Of a DNA stretch of 64,000 nt, positions 1-11,984 are shown one piece after another (within the stretch, counting starts at the first letter, position 1; the number at the start of each line of letters is the position of its first letter). A program made the translations under genes and the position numbers. The notes under the pieces were generated by a model, which made no database searches, was not told the DNA's origin, and saw only the letters and a list, made by a program, of their open reading frames with translations. This DNA comes from Siphonodentalium dalli (Eukaryota > Mollusca > Scaphopoda > Gadilida > Siphonodentaliidae). The stretch lies in NCBI GenBank assembly GCA_032622095.1, contig CP136061.1, positions 62,129,127 through 62,193,126 on the forward strand, given 5' to 3'.

Positions 1-325
1 CGATCTTTGTTGGTTTGTGTGTTGTTGTTTCGTTTCGTTGTATACGACAACGGAACTCTTAGATTTTGAAAAACAGAAGCGCCATTTCTTGCTGTAGTTG
101 AAGCAGATTTTCATCAAGTTGTCCAAACCAGCTTTTGTGAGGGAAACTATAGTAATATCATCTGCAGTTGTTGGTGAGGTACAGTTGATATTGCCAATAG
201 ATGCACCTTGATCTGAAACTTCCAGAGTAGACAAGAGATCGTCAAACATCCAGGACGCACTGTCAGAGATCCAAATTGACTTCACAAATACCATAGTTTC
301 GGTATGCAGCATTCCGGCAAAAAAG
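1..325 (-). pseudogene. Non-LTR reverse transcriptase fragment
   Basis: Translation of the minus strand from about 320 gives IGNINCTSPTTADDIT followed by SLTKAGLDNLM, the catalytic Y/TADD-type motif of a retrotransposon reverse transcriptase and the segment after it. The same wording (PTTADDIALLSLTKSGLD) occurs in the larger relic at 22050-24240, so both come from one family. Only the region around the catalytic aspartates is present, and the fragment runs off the window edge. No full ORF is visible. Confidence 0.8.
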
Positions 326-1157
326 GGCAAGGGGTCTGGGACATTAGAATACAGATGTATCAGGCATAAAATACATAAATTATACTAATTAATGTTTTAC
401 TAAATGCAAAATCACTAATCACTAGCTATTCAACCATTCCCTGCCCCTCTATAATATATTTGAGTACGCCGCTGTTATCTTTTCATTGCACACTCCGGTG
501 GCTTATCACTCACTCACTCGGGATTATCGTGGACGCTTGATAAAATTCCCGCCAATGGAAAACTCCGCCCATCATTGAGAAACAGCTATTCATTCTACCT
601 TTTTTTATAATATAAGCGCTGGTCGCAAACCATTAACAATGGTTTTTTATCATCGTCAATTTAAACTAAACTTCATCTCATTAAATCGGAAACATGTCCA
701 GACCTAAATCGTCTTGAATTGGTAAGCTAAACTAATCTTGCATGTGTGTCATTGTGTGTAAGATTGATTTCTTGTGATTTGTTGTTGTAAAATGTTTAGT
801 TTCATTTATTTCATGTTTGTCTCATTATATTTTAGTATGTATTTGATTGTGAAGTCAATGAGATTTCTAGTGTATTTAATTTGATAATAGGATTGGATTT
901 GTAACAATGCTCATTCAGAGTATTTTTATATAATTAATTTATTAGTAAGATGGAATTTTGAAGTCTCCAGAATGGAGCACCATGAATTATAGAAATGCCA
1001 GTTTGCATTAACTACCATTTGATTTGTATCTGAATCATTTAAGACTCCATGTCGGAGCATACGAAAGATTCATTGTAAATGCGTTCAAGCATAGATATGT
1101 TTTATATTTTATTTATTTTAGGGTCATCATGATCGATACACGGCATAATATAATGAA

Positions 1158-1480
1158 TTCATGCTACAGGGATGCTACATGGATGCTACAGGGATGCTAC
1201 ATGGATGATACAGTGATGCTACATGGATGCTACAGGGATGATACGGGGATGCTACAGGGATGCTACATGGATGATACAGTGATGCTACAGTGATGCTACA
1301 TGGATGATACAGTGATGCTACAGGGATGCTACAGGAATGATACGGGGATGCTACATGGATGATACAGTGATGCTATATGGATTCTACATGTATGCTACGC
1401 TACACTGATGCTACATGATGTAACAGGGATGCTACAGGGATGCTACAGGGATGATACAGGGATGCTACAGGGATGCTACA
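1158..1480. repeat. Minisatellite, about 11-bp unit (GATGCTACAGG)
   Basis: About thirty imperfect copies of an 11-base unit alternate between GATGCTACAGG, GATGCTACATG and GATGATACAGT forms. Apparent ORFs here are repeat translations. Confidence 0.95.
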
Positions 1481-1724
1481 GAGCGTCCCAAAAACAAAAC
1501 CCATCAAAACCAAACATTTGATCAACTACCCGTTGCGTTGACATTACAGAACCTGAATTACACAGCAGTTATGACTTCTATCTGCAAACATTAACCTTAT
1601 TCTAAAGTTAGAAGTAACACACAGTGACCAAACATTTATTGATGTTCAAATTATTATGATCTTCTGCATGCTTTAGCATATTTAAAGGCGCGATTTATGA
1701 CATTTTCGTATGCAAAAATGATTT

Positions 1725-1925
1725 GTGATGGTGAAGATGATGCTGGTGATGATGGGCATGGTGGTATTGATGACGATGATTTTGCTGATCATGAGGTTAT
1801 TGACATAAGGTTTTGATGAGGTTGATGATAAGGATGGCAATGATAATTATGATGATGGTAACATTGATGATGATGACGACGATGACATTGCGGACGATGA
1901 AAATGACGACGATCATGTTGATGAT
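1725..1925. repeat. Degenerate GAT-rich simple repeat
   Basis: Impure GATGAT/GATGAC runs produce a Met/Asp-rich false ORF. Confidence 0.85.
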
Positions 1926-2382
1926 GGACCACTTAGCTATAGGGATGGGTTTAGTCAGAACAGTTTCAAGCGACACTACGGTTTACCAGCATCTGCTTTA
2001 TTTGCATACCGTGAACGGATAACCTATTTCCCTGGATGGAGAATGAAAAACCCAACCCATAATCACTTTGCAGCAGTTCCTCGTTCGTGTTTGATGCAAA
2101 ACAAGTTGATGGATGGTACCAGAAGCCTGATAACAGTGTGTTGTCTGTTATGCGTGAGGTTCGATCTGTTCAGACTTTCAATCAGACTTTGACGTTTCAG
2201 ACGACGGCATAGCTTTGGAATCCGGCTGTCATATCGGCACGTGATACCAGATTGTCTGACTTTTCTAGCTTCTCCCATCTGTCACTAAGGGTGTGTGCGT
2301 ATGTATGATGTGGGTGTGGAGTTGGGGTCGACCATACTTTTAGTGTATTCAGAACAAGTGACTATATGCAAATTTAGGGACA

Positions 2383-2447
2383 CCAACATAATTCTCTTAT
2401 ATGTGCGAGGCGACCTATGGTCGAACTCGCATATATAAGAGAATGCA
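2383..2447. mobile_element. Single palindrome related to the TTAA MITE
   Basis: An imperfect palindrome around GACCTATGGTC with arms reading TCTTATATGTGCGAGG and CGCATATATAAGAGAATG. It is the same core as in the 400-bp elements but with only one palindrome and different flanks. The following TTTTCGCAAAT...GGAAGCTCC is shared with the relic at 36583-36795. Confidence 0.75.
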
Positions 2448-2536
2448 TTTACACATAGTTTTCGCAAATAATCAGGAAGCTCCCGACATGAAAGGGTTGA
2501 GTAGAGTTTGGCGTTTAGATTTCACAACCTTGAAAA

Positions 2537-2635
2537 ATGGTGACCGAAGTCACTTAAATACTTAAAAGGGTGACCGAAGTCACTTGTCACTTGAATACTT
2601 AAAATGGTGACCGAAGTCACTTAAATACTTAATAC
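2537..2635. repeat. Three copies of a GGTGACCGAAGTCACTT unit
   Basis: Direct repeats of about 30-40 bp, each with the short inverted core GTGACCGAAGTCAC. Confidence 0.85.
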
Positions 2636-3163
2636 TTAATCTTCTTAAGAGTTTTGTCACCCACTCTTGGTACGCGGGATTAATGTCATTTCCAGGTGGT
2701 ATATGCGAAATTCATACCCCAGTTTGAAATGGTATTAATAATTCAAATAAAAAGCTGCATGGTACGCGACAGTGCTGGCGATAAATTGTGGTATTGTATG
2801 GTAGTATCACCCCTGGCTAAGTGGTCCTGGTAATATGCTATGATGCTGGTGGTCCTGCTGAATTTCTATGGTGCGGGTGGGGGCAAACTGATTTTTTTCT
2901 AAAGTTGTCATTTTCGCGATGTTTGGCTAATCCTAGCGATTTGAGAAAAAGCCAGTGAGTGTATGCAACATTCAAGAACATGTATATTTTTGAAAACATA
3001 TAATAACGCCTGCGCAGATGTTTCTAAAACGACGCTAATAACCATCTTGATTATAGTTGCTTTTCAACAACTAATACAACCAGTATAATACAAATATTTC
3101 TCAAATGTTTTTAATGTAAGAAAACAATTATTTGTTGTCAGATATGAAAGCATTTAATCTCAC

Positions 3164-3321
3164 GTGATTTAAGACAGGAGGCGGGCACGGTGGCTCTTGG
3201 TTACATTTGTCGTGATATTGGCATGTTCCGTCGCACCACTTGCACTCCATTCCCTCGGTATAAACACTTCTGCAGAATCCGCATCCAGGCTTATCCAAGT
3301 GTGCACAACTGTATATCGTAG
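3164..3321 (-). CDS. PLXN: Plexin exon: PSI3
   Basis: This 158-bp exon is phase 1 in and phase 0 out. The acceptor is CTCCCACAG and the donor is CAC followed by GTGAGA. It encodes TIYSCAHLDKPGCGFC then MECKWCDGTC and ends CNQEPPCPPPVLNH. The cysteine pattern and the closing C-P-x-P are those of the third plexin PSI domain leading into the next IPT repeat. No following exon was recognised between 3163 and 1, so the gene continues beyond the window. Confidence 0.92.
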
Positions 3322-3544
3322 CTGTGGGAGGATGGTATTATCTTAATATTTCATAATATTTAGGCCTCACAGTTTTTGAAACATACGGGGCAATGCACGT
3401 AGTCCCTCGTTTGGACATAGGTCAATAAGTGCATGGGTTGATTACAGAAACTTTATACTTATACTTATAAAAAGCGTTCGATTTGACAGGAATTCATTAG
3501 TATTCCCCACAAATGCTCTTTATTATCACCATGCCAGGGTTGGG

Positions 3545-3650
3545 GTAATCGTAATCAGTAATTGTAATCAAAGTAATCGATTACAAAATTTGGAGTAATC
3601 ATCTGTAATCAGTAATCATGACATTTCTTGATTACAAGTAATCGTAATCG
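3545..3650. repeat. GTAATC/GATTAC-rich repeat
   Basis: Many GTAATC and GATTAC words in both orientations, directly next to a perfect palindrome (3652-3718). Confidence 0.85.
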
Positions 3651-3651
3651 T

Positions 3652-3718
3652 AAGGGTTTGTTGCTAATTTTACCCAGGCATGGTGACCATGCCTGGGTAA
3701 AATTAGCAACAAACCCTT
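3652..3718. repeat. Perfect palindrome, 33-base arms
   Basis: Arms begin AAGGGTTTGTTGCTAATTTT and meet at GGCATGGTGACCATGCC with a single central base. There are no mismatches over 67 bp. Confidence 0.95.
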
Positions 3719-3790
3719 TTTATCGATACATGTTGTAGATCCGTGTTCTTTCTGATTAGATTATATCTACCACTTCAATAAGTTACGATG

Positions 3791-4645
3791 AAATGGTAAT
3801 TGTCACCCCTTTCGTTCAGTTGGGTACCCAGCTTTTTTAAATTTTCAGTTGAGTACCCAGCTTTTATACAATTTACATTTGGGTACCCAGCTTAATGAAA
3901 GCAGTCGATCTGCAGTACCCATGTCATATGCATACAATTCTTCTCCGCTATTATTTCCAAGCATCGCGACGAATATACATCATAATTCATATATAAACAA
4001 GTATTCACAAATTTAACAGGTTCATTTCGCAACCAACTGACTGCAATCACTAATTAAATCACGCTCTGTGTGAGATTTTATAAAGAAGGGTACCCAAATG
4101 TAAATTTTGCAGACCACAGTGTCCCCGAAAACGTGGCAAGTCGATGCCGCTTTGTTGAAGAAATTAAAAATATTTTTTTAATTTTCTAAGTTGAAAAGGG
4201 TTAATAACTCCGTAAAAAAAAAATCCGTCATCTATATAAATGTTGCACATCTTCAATATATGGGCAACAATATTCTGGAGTTTCAAATCTCTAGGATGAA
4301 AACTGTAGGAGGAGTTGATTACACCATGAAGGTACCCTCATACAGAAAATTATAAAAAATGTTGAAATATTCTAAGTCGAAAAGGGTTAATAACTCCGTC
4401 AAATAATAATTTTTCCGTCGTCTATATACATGCTGCACATCTTCAATATATGGGCAACAATATTCTGAAGTTTCAAATCTCTGGGATGAAATCTGTAGTA
4501 GGAGATGATTACACCATGAAGGTACTCAAAAGTGTGACGGACGGACGGACGGAGCCCGTTTCTATATAGTCCCCCAAAAATAAAATTTTCGGGGGACAAA
4601 AAGATGGGTACCCAACTGAACGAAAGAGGGTGACAGTTTCCATTT
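3791..4645. mobile_element. Terminal-inverted-repeat element, about 855 bp
   Basis: Ends are inverted copies: TTTCGTTCAGTTGGGTACCC near 3811 and its complement near 4605-4630, extending to AAATGG/CCATTT. Inside, a segment of about 185 bp is tandemly duplicated (about 4180-4350 and 4365-4530). GGGTACCCAGC occurs three times near the left end and (ACGG)n near the right. No transposase ORF, so it is non-autonomous. Confidence 0.8.
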
Positions 4646-4851
4646 CAGCATAAGTTACTACCCGTTTACAAAGTTTATGTCGTTAAGGCTTTTCTTGATT
4701 TGATCAAATCACACCGTCTATAATCGGAGCAAGTATATCAGTGTGCCACGGAGATCAGTGTTTGTGTCCATTTTGTGGATGTTGATGGCGATTTGAACAA
4801 ATATGAATATTTCTGCAACGAACACCGCCCGTGCCTTTAACCAATGGCTTT

Positions 4852-7112
4852 TTAATTCCTCTGTATCACAGGTTCCTGGGGAAAACAGCAGCGAACAGAT
4901 TTTCCTCTTGAGTCAGCTGCTTGAGTTGTATCTCGTAAGTAATTTTGCACAGCTTTAAAGATATGTTCATTCTCTAATTGTTTTAAGTTCGGGTCCCCAA
5001 ATATTAGTGTTTTAACTGAATGTATATTAAAGCGCAGAAGATTATTACGAAGTGTAATTCTTTCTTCAAAGTGTAGGTGGCATTCAAAAAAATAGTGGAA
5101 AGCATTTTCTACAGAATGTCCACATCTACATGTAGCAGAAATTGCTATATAATTTTGAAGTTTATCAGCTTGTAGATTACTACATTCACACCTTAGTTTA
5201 CAATGAAGGATGTTCAATAGCCGTTTACCATATGAAAAATATGTTGGTGGTTTTAATGGCTTAGTTACTAGTGCTTTCTTGAACCTATCGAGTGGAATGT
5301 TTCTTTCTTTTTTTTCATCCAATTTGTTCCAATCCATAACGCATGTGGGGAAGAAAGTTTTATCTGTTCTTTTGCTATTTGAAATGGGACGATTTAAATT
5401 TGATGCATTTCTCAGTTCGTAATCACATTTATCCTTAACCTTTGACGGAAGAAGCTGAGTTAAGTAGGCGGGGGCTTTGCCGTTTGCAATATTGTAAAAA
5501 TATACTCATTCGTTTAACATACCGCCTACTTTCCAGCTTCTCCCATCCGAGTTCAAAGAGCAACCTATCATGGGGGACCGATTTTGTACAACCTGTAACT
5601 ATACGTGCAGCTTCGATTTGTATATCATCTAGTCTTTTTAATAGATAGTCAGGTGCTCCAAACCATACACAACTAGCATACTCCATTAATGGACGGACGT
5701 GAGATAAATATAATATTTCGAGAGTCTGACGGTTAAGAAGATATTTCAGTTTTCTCATTTGGGAAAGTCTTGCATAGGCTTTAGTACATATATTTTCGAT
5801 ATAAATATTCCATGATAAATCTTCTGAGATGTCAATACCCAGGTGTGTGTGACTGTGCGTATAATCAAGGGTAGCTCCATTGAAAACTATATCTGGTTTT
5901 ATAATATTTTCTATACTTGTAAACAGCAGTACTTTAGTTTTGGCACTATTAAATTTGACTATCCACTTTTCAGCCCATCCATTGATTTTCCGCATGTCAT
6001 TATTTATCGTCGATTCTAAAGTTTGTAGATCAGAGTTTGCATTCATGAGACATGTATCATCGGCAAATAGTCTAGCTCGGGATTCTAAATTGTCCGAAAT
6101 GTCATTTATATATATGAGAAACATAAGAGGCCCGATTACGGATCCTTGGGGGACTCCTGCTGTTATAGGTGCGTATTTGGAAAAACTGGAGTTAATTCGT
6201 ACGCGTTGTTTGCGATTTTCAAGGTAGTTCACAGACCATTTAAGAATATCTCCTTTAATACCATATTTATCGAGCTAATGTATAAGACCACGATGCCACA
6301 CTTTGTCAAAGGCTTTGGAAATATCACAGAATACTGCACATGTCGTATCACCTTTATCAAGCGCTTCTACTATATTATGAATAATTTCTATCAGTTGTAG
6401 TTCCGTTCCATGACCGGAAATAAAATCAGACTGGTGCGAATATAGGAGATCTCTGGATTGCAAATGTATAAACATTTTATTGTGAACGATTCTTTCGAGA
6501 ACTTTTCCAACACAACTGAGAAGTGAAATGGGTCTGTAATTATTTGGATCTTGTGATTTTCCTTTTTTGAACAATGGTATGACATCAGCACGTTTCCATG
6601 TGTCCGGAAAACAACAGCTCTTCAGCGATTTATTAAATATTATTTTGAGTGGTTTGCATAATGAGCTGTGGTTTTCCTTTAACATTTTGTTACTGATACC
6701 ATCCGGACCATTGGCTTTATTTGTAGATAAAGATTTGAGAATAGTTGAAATTTCATCTTCGGATGTTTCTATCGAGCTTATATTTGATGCTGTTCTATTT
6801 GCGAAATTGGGAATGTCAGATTCAGAACTGTCTATGGTGCTATTCATTATAAACATTTTGTTCAACAGTTCAGCCTTTTCTTCATCAGAATCATAAAATG
6901 AGTTGTTAAACTCTAGAGTTGGGATTTTACTCTTATTAGAAAAATTGTTAAGCAGCTGTTTCACGACATGCCAGAATTGCTTTGGACCTGTGTTGAGTTT
7001 CAAATTTTCATCCAGATTTAACAAATATTTCTCTTTTGCAAATTTTTTCATGTTGTTTATCTTATTTCGAATTTGTTTATACTTGTCCCAGTGAATTTGT
7101 GTATTTGATTTT
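4852..7112 (-). pseudogene. Non-LTR retrotransposon RT, nearly intact but frameshifted (Jockey/CR1-like)
   Basis: Three reading frames together cover a reverse transcriptase and its C-terminal tail. The N-terminal part (6275-7051) has GPDGISNKML, NNYRPISLLSCVGKVLE and DISKAFDKVWHRGLIH. The second part (5435-6232) has GVPQGSVIGP, the catalytic FADDT and the HLGI thumb motif. The C-terminal part (4852-5337) holds a CRCGHSVENAFHYFFEC zinc-knuckle-like motif usual at the end of such proteins. At least two frameshifts separate the parts. No endonuclease domain was found. The pre-RT region stops at about 7112, next to a Helitron-module fragment, so the copy is 5' truncated or interrupted. It lies in a plexin intron in sense orientation. 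Confidence 0.9.
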
Positions 7113-7495
7113 AAAGCTTGGTATGTGGGGGTACATTCGGTCCGGGAGTGGCATAAACCTATTAATTTCCCCCCGTGCGACGTGACCTTGACCTTGAAAT
7201 CGGGTCATTTCAAGGTCAAACGCCTGAATATCACGGGATTTCGATGACACTTGGTATGTGGGGGTACTTTCGTATGGGGAGCCTCATAAGCATATTCATT
7301 TGCCCGCGCGACGTGACCTTGACCTTGAAATCGCCAATTTTTATGGGATTTCGACGAAATTTGATACGTGGGGTTACTTTTGTCCACTGAGTGTTTTGGG
7401 CGGGTCGGGTCGTGACCCCGACCTGACCTAGACCTTCAAAATGATCCATTCGAGGTCAAATCGGGTAAAACCGGAATGATGAGCCCAAACAGATT
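7110..7495 (+). mobile_element. Helitron-module fragment with TGACCTTGACC repeats
   Basis: Two sub-repeats of the form 'GTATGTGGGGGTAC ... GCGACGTGACCTTGACCTTG ... TTTCAAGGTCAAA ... GGGATTTCGA' match the 38.8-39.4 and 42.7-44.2 kb units. Neither terminal hairpin is present. It sits between the RT relic (up to 7112) and a plexin exon (7511). Confidence 0.75.
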
Positions 7496-7510
7496 AAATA
7501 AGTGACTCAC

Positions 7511-7601
7511 CAGGAATTCCTGTGCCTTCGTCAACTTTGTAGTCATTCCCCCACTGCAACCGTAGGCTAACAACCTTTCCGTGATATGATGGATACGGGA
7601 C
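7511..7601 (-). CDS. PLXN: Plexin exon: end of IPT2-type region
   Basis: This 91-bp exon is phase 0 in and phase 1 out. The translation VVSLRLQWGNDYKVDEG matches the plexin strand 'L-x-V-x-L-x-V-x-W ... Y-x-I-D' that comes before PSI3. The donor is CCTG followed by GTGAGT. The acceptor used ends GTGTATAG. An alternative AG (ending GGAAAG) starts nine codons later in the same phase. The split codon G + CT gives alanine at the junction with the PSI3 exon, exactly in frame. It lies just outside a Helitron-module fragment. Confidence 0.8.
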
Positions 7602-8703
7602 CTATACACGGAGACAGAGATCAGTTGATAATAGTGTACACATTAAGAACATGGTAATAACAATGTGCATCCGCTGCTTTCGAGCCTAGGGCTTTATTAG
7701 TGCTTATATTGCACTATAGATTGTACATTATTGACACACCACATAGTGAGTGACATATACGAAGAATTCGTTGCTTTAAGAATGAGTAATCCATCTTATT
7801 TGACTACAACTAGTAGTTGTACGTTTTCTATATTAGAAGTATTGGACTTGAACAAATAAGCTGCCTAAGCTACGACTGAAGTTGAACACAATTAAATCTT
7901 TTGTTTTCTCTCCTGCTGGACGGAGAAGTGGCTAAACTGATGGGCGATGAAGTGGCTGAACTACTGGGCGGAGAAATGGCTAAAGACTTTCGTCTAATTA
8001 CGTGCGCTCGCGCAACAGTATGGCGATCAGTCAGATTCGTAGGTACGTACGTTGGTGTAATCCCACCGATTTCACTCCATGACGTCACCCTTACGCAGTA
8101 CATGCCGGCCACCTTACGGAGTAGATTATAGAGTTGACCCCCTTGGCACTGACTTCCGTTACTAGCTCGTTGCTATATAAACAAACCAGCGACGTGGCTT
8201 TTGTCGAAAATTGACAGTCAGTACATTCGCCCTGTATACATGTACTTTCAGAAAATACAAAACACCACAACGTTATACCCCACCAATGTCAGTGTCTTGA
8301 TATCATTTGACCAAATTGCTTGACATGAAACCGCGACAGACACGGCGTGAAATACATCGCATTGAGTAAACAATTTCCCATTGTTTCAATTCAACTTCAA
8401 GATCGCGGTAAAATTAAAACCGCAATTTGTAAGTGGTAAACAACTGAAAAAGACATCAGGTACATGCAGAAACTAATTGTTGTGCATATTTATTTCTATT
8501 TGAGGTGGCAATTTTTCAAGTTTATCAGTATTTTTAACGAAAAGAGCGATGGTAATTGGGGGACTATATTTTATCTAGCGCATTAAATTTAAAATAAAAA
8601 GTCGTGAATTGGCTGAGTGTTTTCTATGGCCGCACATTTCGTTGATAATTACGAGCCATTTGTTTGTTTAAATAACATTTTTAAGTTCGAAGAGCATTAG
8701 AAT

Positions 8704-8849
8704 GGGGATAACAGTGTGGTGTTTTGTGATTTCGGAAAGGTACATGGCGAATATACTGTGGCAAATACCCATTAATGGGCTCCGGCTCCGCCGTCGCCCA
8801 TTAACTAAATATGCCACAGTATGTCACAAAACACCACACTGTTATCCCC
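8704..8849. mobile_element. Fold-back element, about 146 bp
   Basis: GGGGATAACAGTGTGGTGTT at the left and its exact complement at the right, with a second arm block (ACTGTGGCA, CCCATTAA) and a GC-rich centre. Confidence 0.85.
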
Positions 8850-9467
8850 TAAATAAAATTATTAAAGATTGTAATTGTCTTTTTTTGCTAACATTAAATT
8901 AAATTAAATTAAATAAATTAAGTAAAATACAGTGAAATTATTTATTTTTGATTTTTTATTACATTTTTGCGCACGTTGGCATCTCTCTGAGTGCATTCTA
9001 GTTTTATATCAAATCGGATGTGCCATCTTTTAATGTATATTACACGTGAGTTTACGTTCATGTGCCTGGCAAATTTGCAAGGTATATTTTGCAGGCATTT
9101 CGTCATAGAAAACCACATGTTGGCAGAATATGAGCGGAAACATGGGATATAACATGCATCTTTACCAAAGCTATTGACAACAAGAAGTAAATTTTATGTA
9201 GTTGTACTTGTAATGGTGCTACTGGCATTTGCCTTCAAATACCTGCATTATTGATTCTTGCGACACAATTGCATGCTATTTACAGGCAAATTTCGGCAAC
9301 ATCGCTACAGGTTGAACTACAGAGATTTTACAGATGCATTTAATATGCATGTTTCCGTTCATATTTTAGCATCATATCGTTTCTACGACGAAATGCCTGC
9401 AAGCCATACCGTGCAAACTTGCCAGCGTATGAACGTACTATGAAACACATACTAAAGTACTAATCGC

Positions 9468-9517
9468 GTTATGATGATGATGACGATGATGACGACGACG
9501 ACGATGATGATGATAAT
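9468..9517. repeat. GAT/GAC simple repeat
   Basis: A GATGATGACGATGATGACGACG run of about 50 bp. Confidence 0.9.
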
Positions 9518-10044
9518 CGGTCCTCGGTCACAGGAAAACGGCATGTCATAAATAGTGGCCCATTATATATGTTAACTAAATATTTAGCAATCGTCAACTA
9601 ATTTTGGTGTTGAGTAAAAAAAACATTCAGTGATTCATTAACTTCTAAGAAATTAACAGCCACCGTGACTTACTGGTGTGACGTCACAGTTGATCGTTTC
9701 TGTGTTGATATACGCTGCAGGAAATGGGTAAGTGTTTGAACCAACTTCCAATATACATGTATAATTCCCGTATACCTGGAATTACAAAATGGCATTGCTT
9801 TCATAACAAATGAATCGTATATTATACGATGTACGTTACACAGTTCAGTCACATGTCACAGTCACAGTCACATTATATTGGTACTTTCGCTCATCGCGTG
9901 CCACATACGAGATAATCACGAAATGAAGTTGAGTGATCATCCAGTCTTCTCGACAAATTTATACAGAAAAACATATTTATGACCGTTCAACCCGAAATCG
10001 ACAACAGAAATTAAACTTTCATTAAATGGTATGTTCCATGTAAT

Positions 10045-10175
10045 GCAAGTTATAGAGGATCTAAAACGAGTCCCCAGTTTATAGCGGAATTTACAAAATG
10101 TGTCCAGACCCAATTTACTGGACGAGTTTTGTAAATTCCCCTATAAACTGGGAACGAATTTAAAGATTCTATTTA
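10045..10175. mobile_element. Fold-back element, about 130 bp
   Basis: Arms ACGAGTCCCCAGTTTATAGC and CCCCTATAAACTGGGAACGA, with inner arms of GGAATTTACAAAA and its complement and a loop of about 30 bp. Confidence 0.75.
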
Positions 10176-10569
10176 TTACATTATCCAAAACCTCGACAAA
10201 GCATACTTAAATCAACAAATGGGACGCGAAACTAACATCGGCTTCTATAAGGCATGCGATGACGTTTCACGTTACTATGCTTTGTGCGCGTAAAGAAATA
10301 GTCCCAGAGAATTAATGACTCCTTGGCGTATTTAATGGCGTATATTTAATGACATAACTTTTCAAACTGTATTATAGTTTTTTGCAAAACTATTGGAAGC
10401 CATATTATTTTGAGACGTAGCATACGGAATACAAACAGACGACAAACCGGAAGCCAAATGTCACCTGACACTATTTCCTGTTATCAAACGAACGTTTAAT
10501 ATCACAATTTATATAATGGGTTTATTGAATAGAATAAGGATAGGATCATGTAATAAAAATGTATATTAC

Positions 10570-10703
10570 CAAAACAGCTAATATATCGGTGTAGGTGCAG
10601 TAGTCAATAATAACAAAGTCTGCTCCGAGTGGTGCAATCAATGTAAAGGATGTTCCGTCATCAATATAATATATACCACAACCCAATCTATTCAGACGCC
10701 CAT
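10570..10703 (-). CDS. PLXN: Probable plexin exon: IPT2-type core
   Basis: The translation holds LGCGIYYIDDGTSF, then FVIIDYCTYTDILAVL, which fits the plexin IPT pattern (Y-x-C-x-I ... G ... A ... V-x-C ... Y). The donor TTG followed by GTAATA leaves phase 0, matching the exon at 7511-7601. The upstream border is unsure. AG sites give a start at 10703 (phase 1 in) or 10687 (phase 2 in), and neither joins directly to the phase-0 end of the exon at 25315-25443. This is weaker than the other exons because the family match is loose and one border does not fit. Confidence 0.6.
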
Positions 10704-11984
10704 CTATCCATATATATACATACACCGGGTGATAAGAAGGCAGTCAAGTGTGACTATATCACCCCTTACTATATGCACAATTCGAACGTATTGTCATGAT
10801 TGTGGTACTGGTATGTTCTGTTCATGTGTATATTGTAAATACAATTATCACATCGTATCACACGTTTTACTGTACATCCAAACATCATCCATTTGGGGGC
10901 GTGAACAAATTCCAGGATACAAGGTCCTGCCTGAGAACCTAAACTGGAGCAAAATATAGAGCATTAGTCAATAGAAGTCAATTTCACCATTCACTCACTA
11001 TTTGTTCTTTTATAACAGGCTATCATGGGGTGGTACTGTTTCGGATTCGGAATACAATGCTCTGAAAATAGGCAATTCCATCAGTTCTCACAGGTTTTTG
11101 TGGCTGTTTTGACCGTTTGATTCCCGTTTCTGCCATTGCAAAGAATACATATATTTTGTGTTCTTCAATATTTGACTTGTATTGGCGATTGGAAGAGACT
11201 GCATATGGAGAACGATAATCAAAACAAAGACAGGGTTACCATATGGTAATCTGTAATCAGCTCTGGTATCCACGCTATATAACATGACCTTCTGTGCATA
11301 CACATCTTTGTCGCATATATATTGTTTATGCGGGTAACCTCTGGGTATGGATTCAGAACCTTTATTGATAAGTTTAATTACTGAATGCTGAGTAAGTTCT
11401 GAGATTTCTGGTCTTTTCATTAAGATTACATGATTGGCATTTCATCATTTCAAACACGTCACACCCCTTGTCTGCCTTATCCTGCAAAATTCACCAAACT
11501 TTGGGGTGGATACTCAATTGTCCTTGGAAAAACTTGCGTTGGATGGGTGGTCGTCCGATAACTAAAAGGAAAAACACTTGCGTTCCCGGGTGGTGGGTCT
11601 CTCGAAAATTAAAAAAACAAAAATGAACTTTGTCATCACAACATATCTTGCACACAAGAAGAATGTTAATCATAATACAATAGAACGTATCACATGTACA
11701 TGGAACAAAAGGTCCCACTCCCAGAAGGTTTTTATTATGAGTTTGGGATGGGGCCCCGGAGGATTTGGAAGGGCAGTATGACCTCCCGTACAACCCAACT
11801 TTGGTAAATTTATGAGGGGTATAAATGGGTTATAAACATGAATACATAAAAAAATTATTCTTTTCATATTTTTCCTTTCGTCTGCTGTTGATGTTGTTGT
11901 TGGTGATGTTTCTTTCGGTCTGACTGCAGCAAGGTTGTCCAGTAATACTTGAGTCTCACCTCTTGCATCACAACTCGGATTCAT

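Larger units (their letters stand above)
326..3163. other. Downstream stretch after PSI3 exon (intron)
   Basis: Apart from the listed repeats, 326-1157, 1481-1720, 1926-2380 and 2640-3163 show nothing recognisable. No acceptor followed by IPT-like coding was found here, so the next plexin exon is probably beyond base 1. Confidence 0.6.
3322..7510 (-). other. Intron between PSI3 and the exon before it
   Basis: Holds the GTAATC repeat, a perfect palindrome, the 855-bp element, the RT relic and a Helitron fragment. 4646-4851 may be the RT element's 3' untranslated end; otherwise nothing is seen. Confidence 0.7.
7602..10569 (-). other. Intron in IPT2 region, 3 kb
   Basis: 7660-8700 and 8850-10040 show no gene. 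Only the two fold-backs, a GAT repeat and AT-rich runs (TTAAATTAAATTAAAT near 8890) stand out. Confidence 0.65.

Noticed and set aside
1024-1293. 89-codon ORF rich in CYRDATWMLQ
   Set aside because: A reading of the GATGCTACAGG minisatellite.
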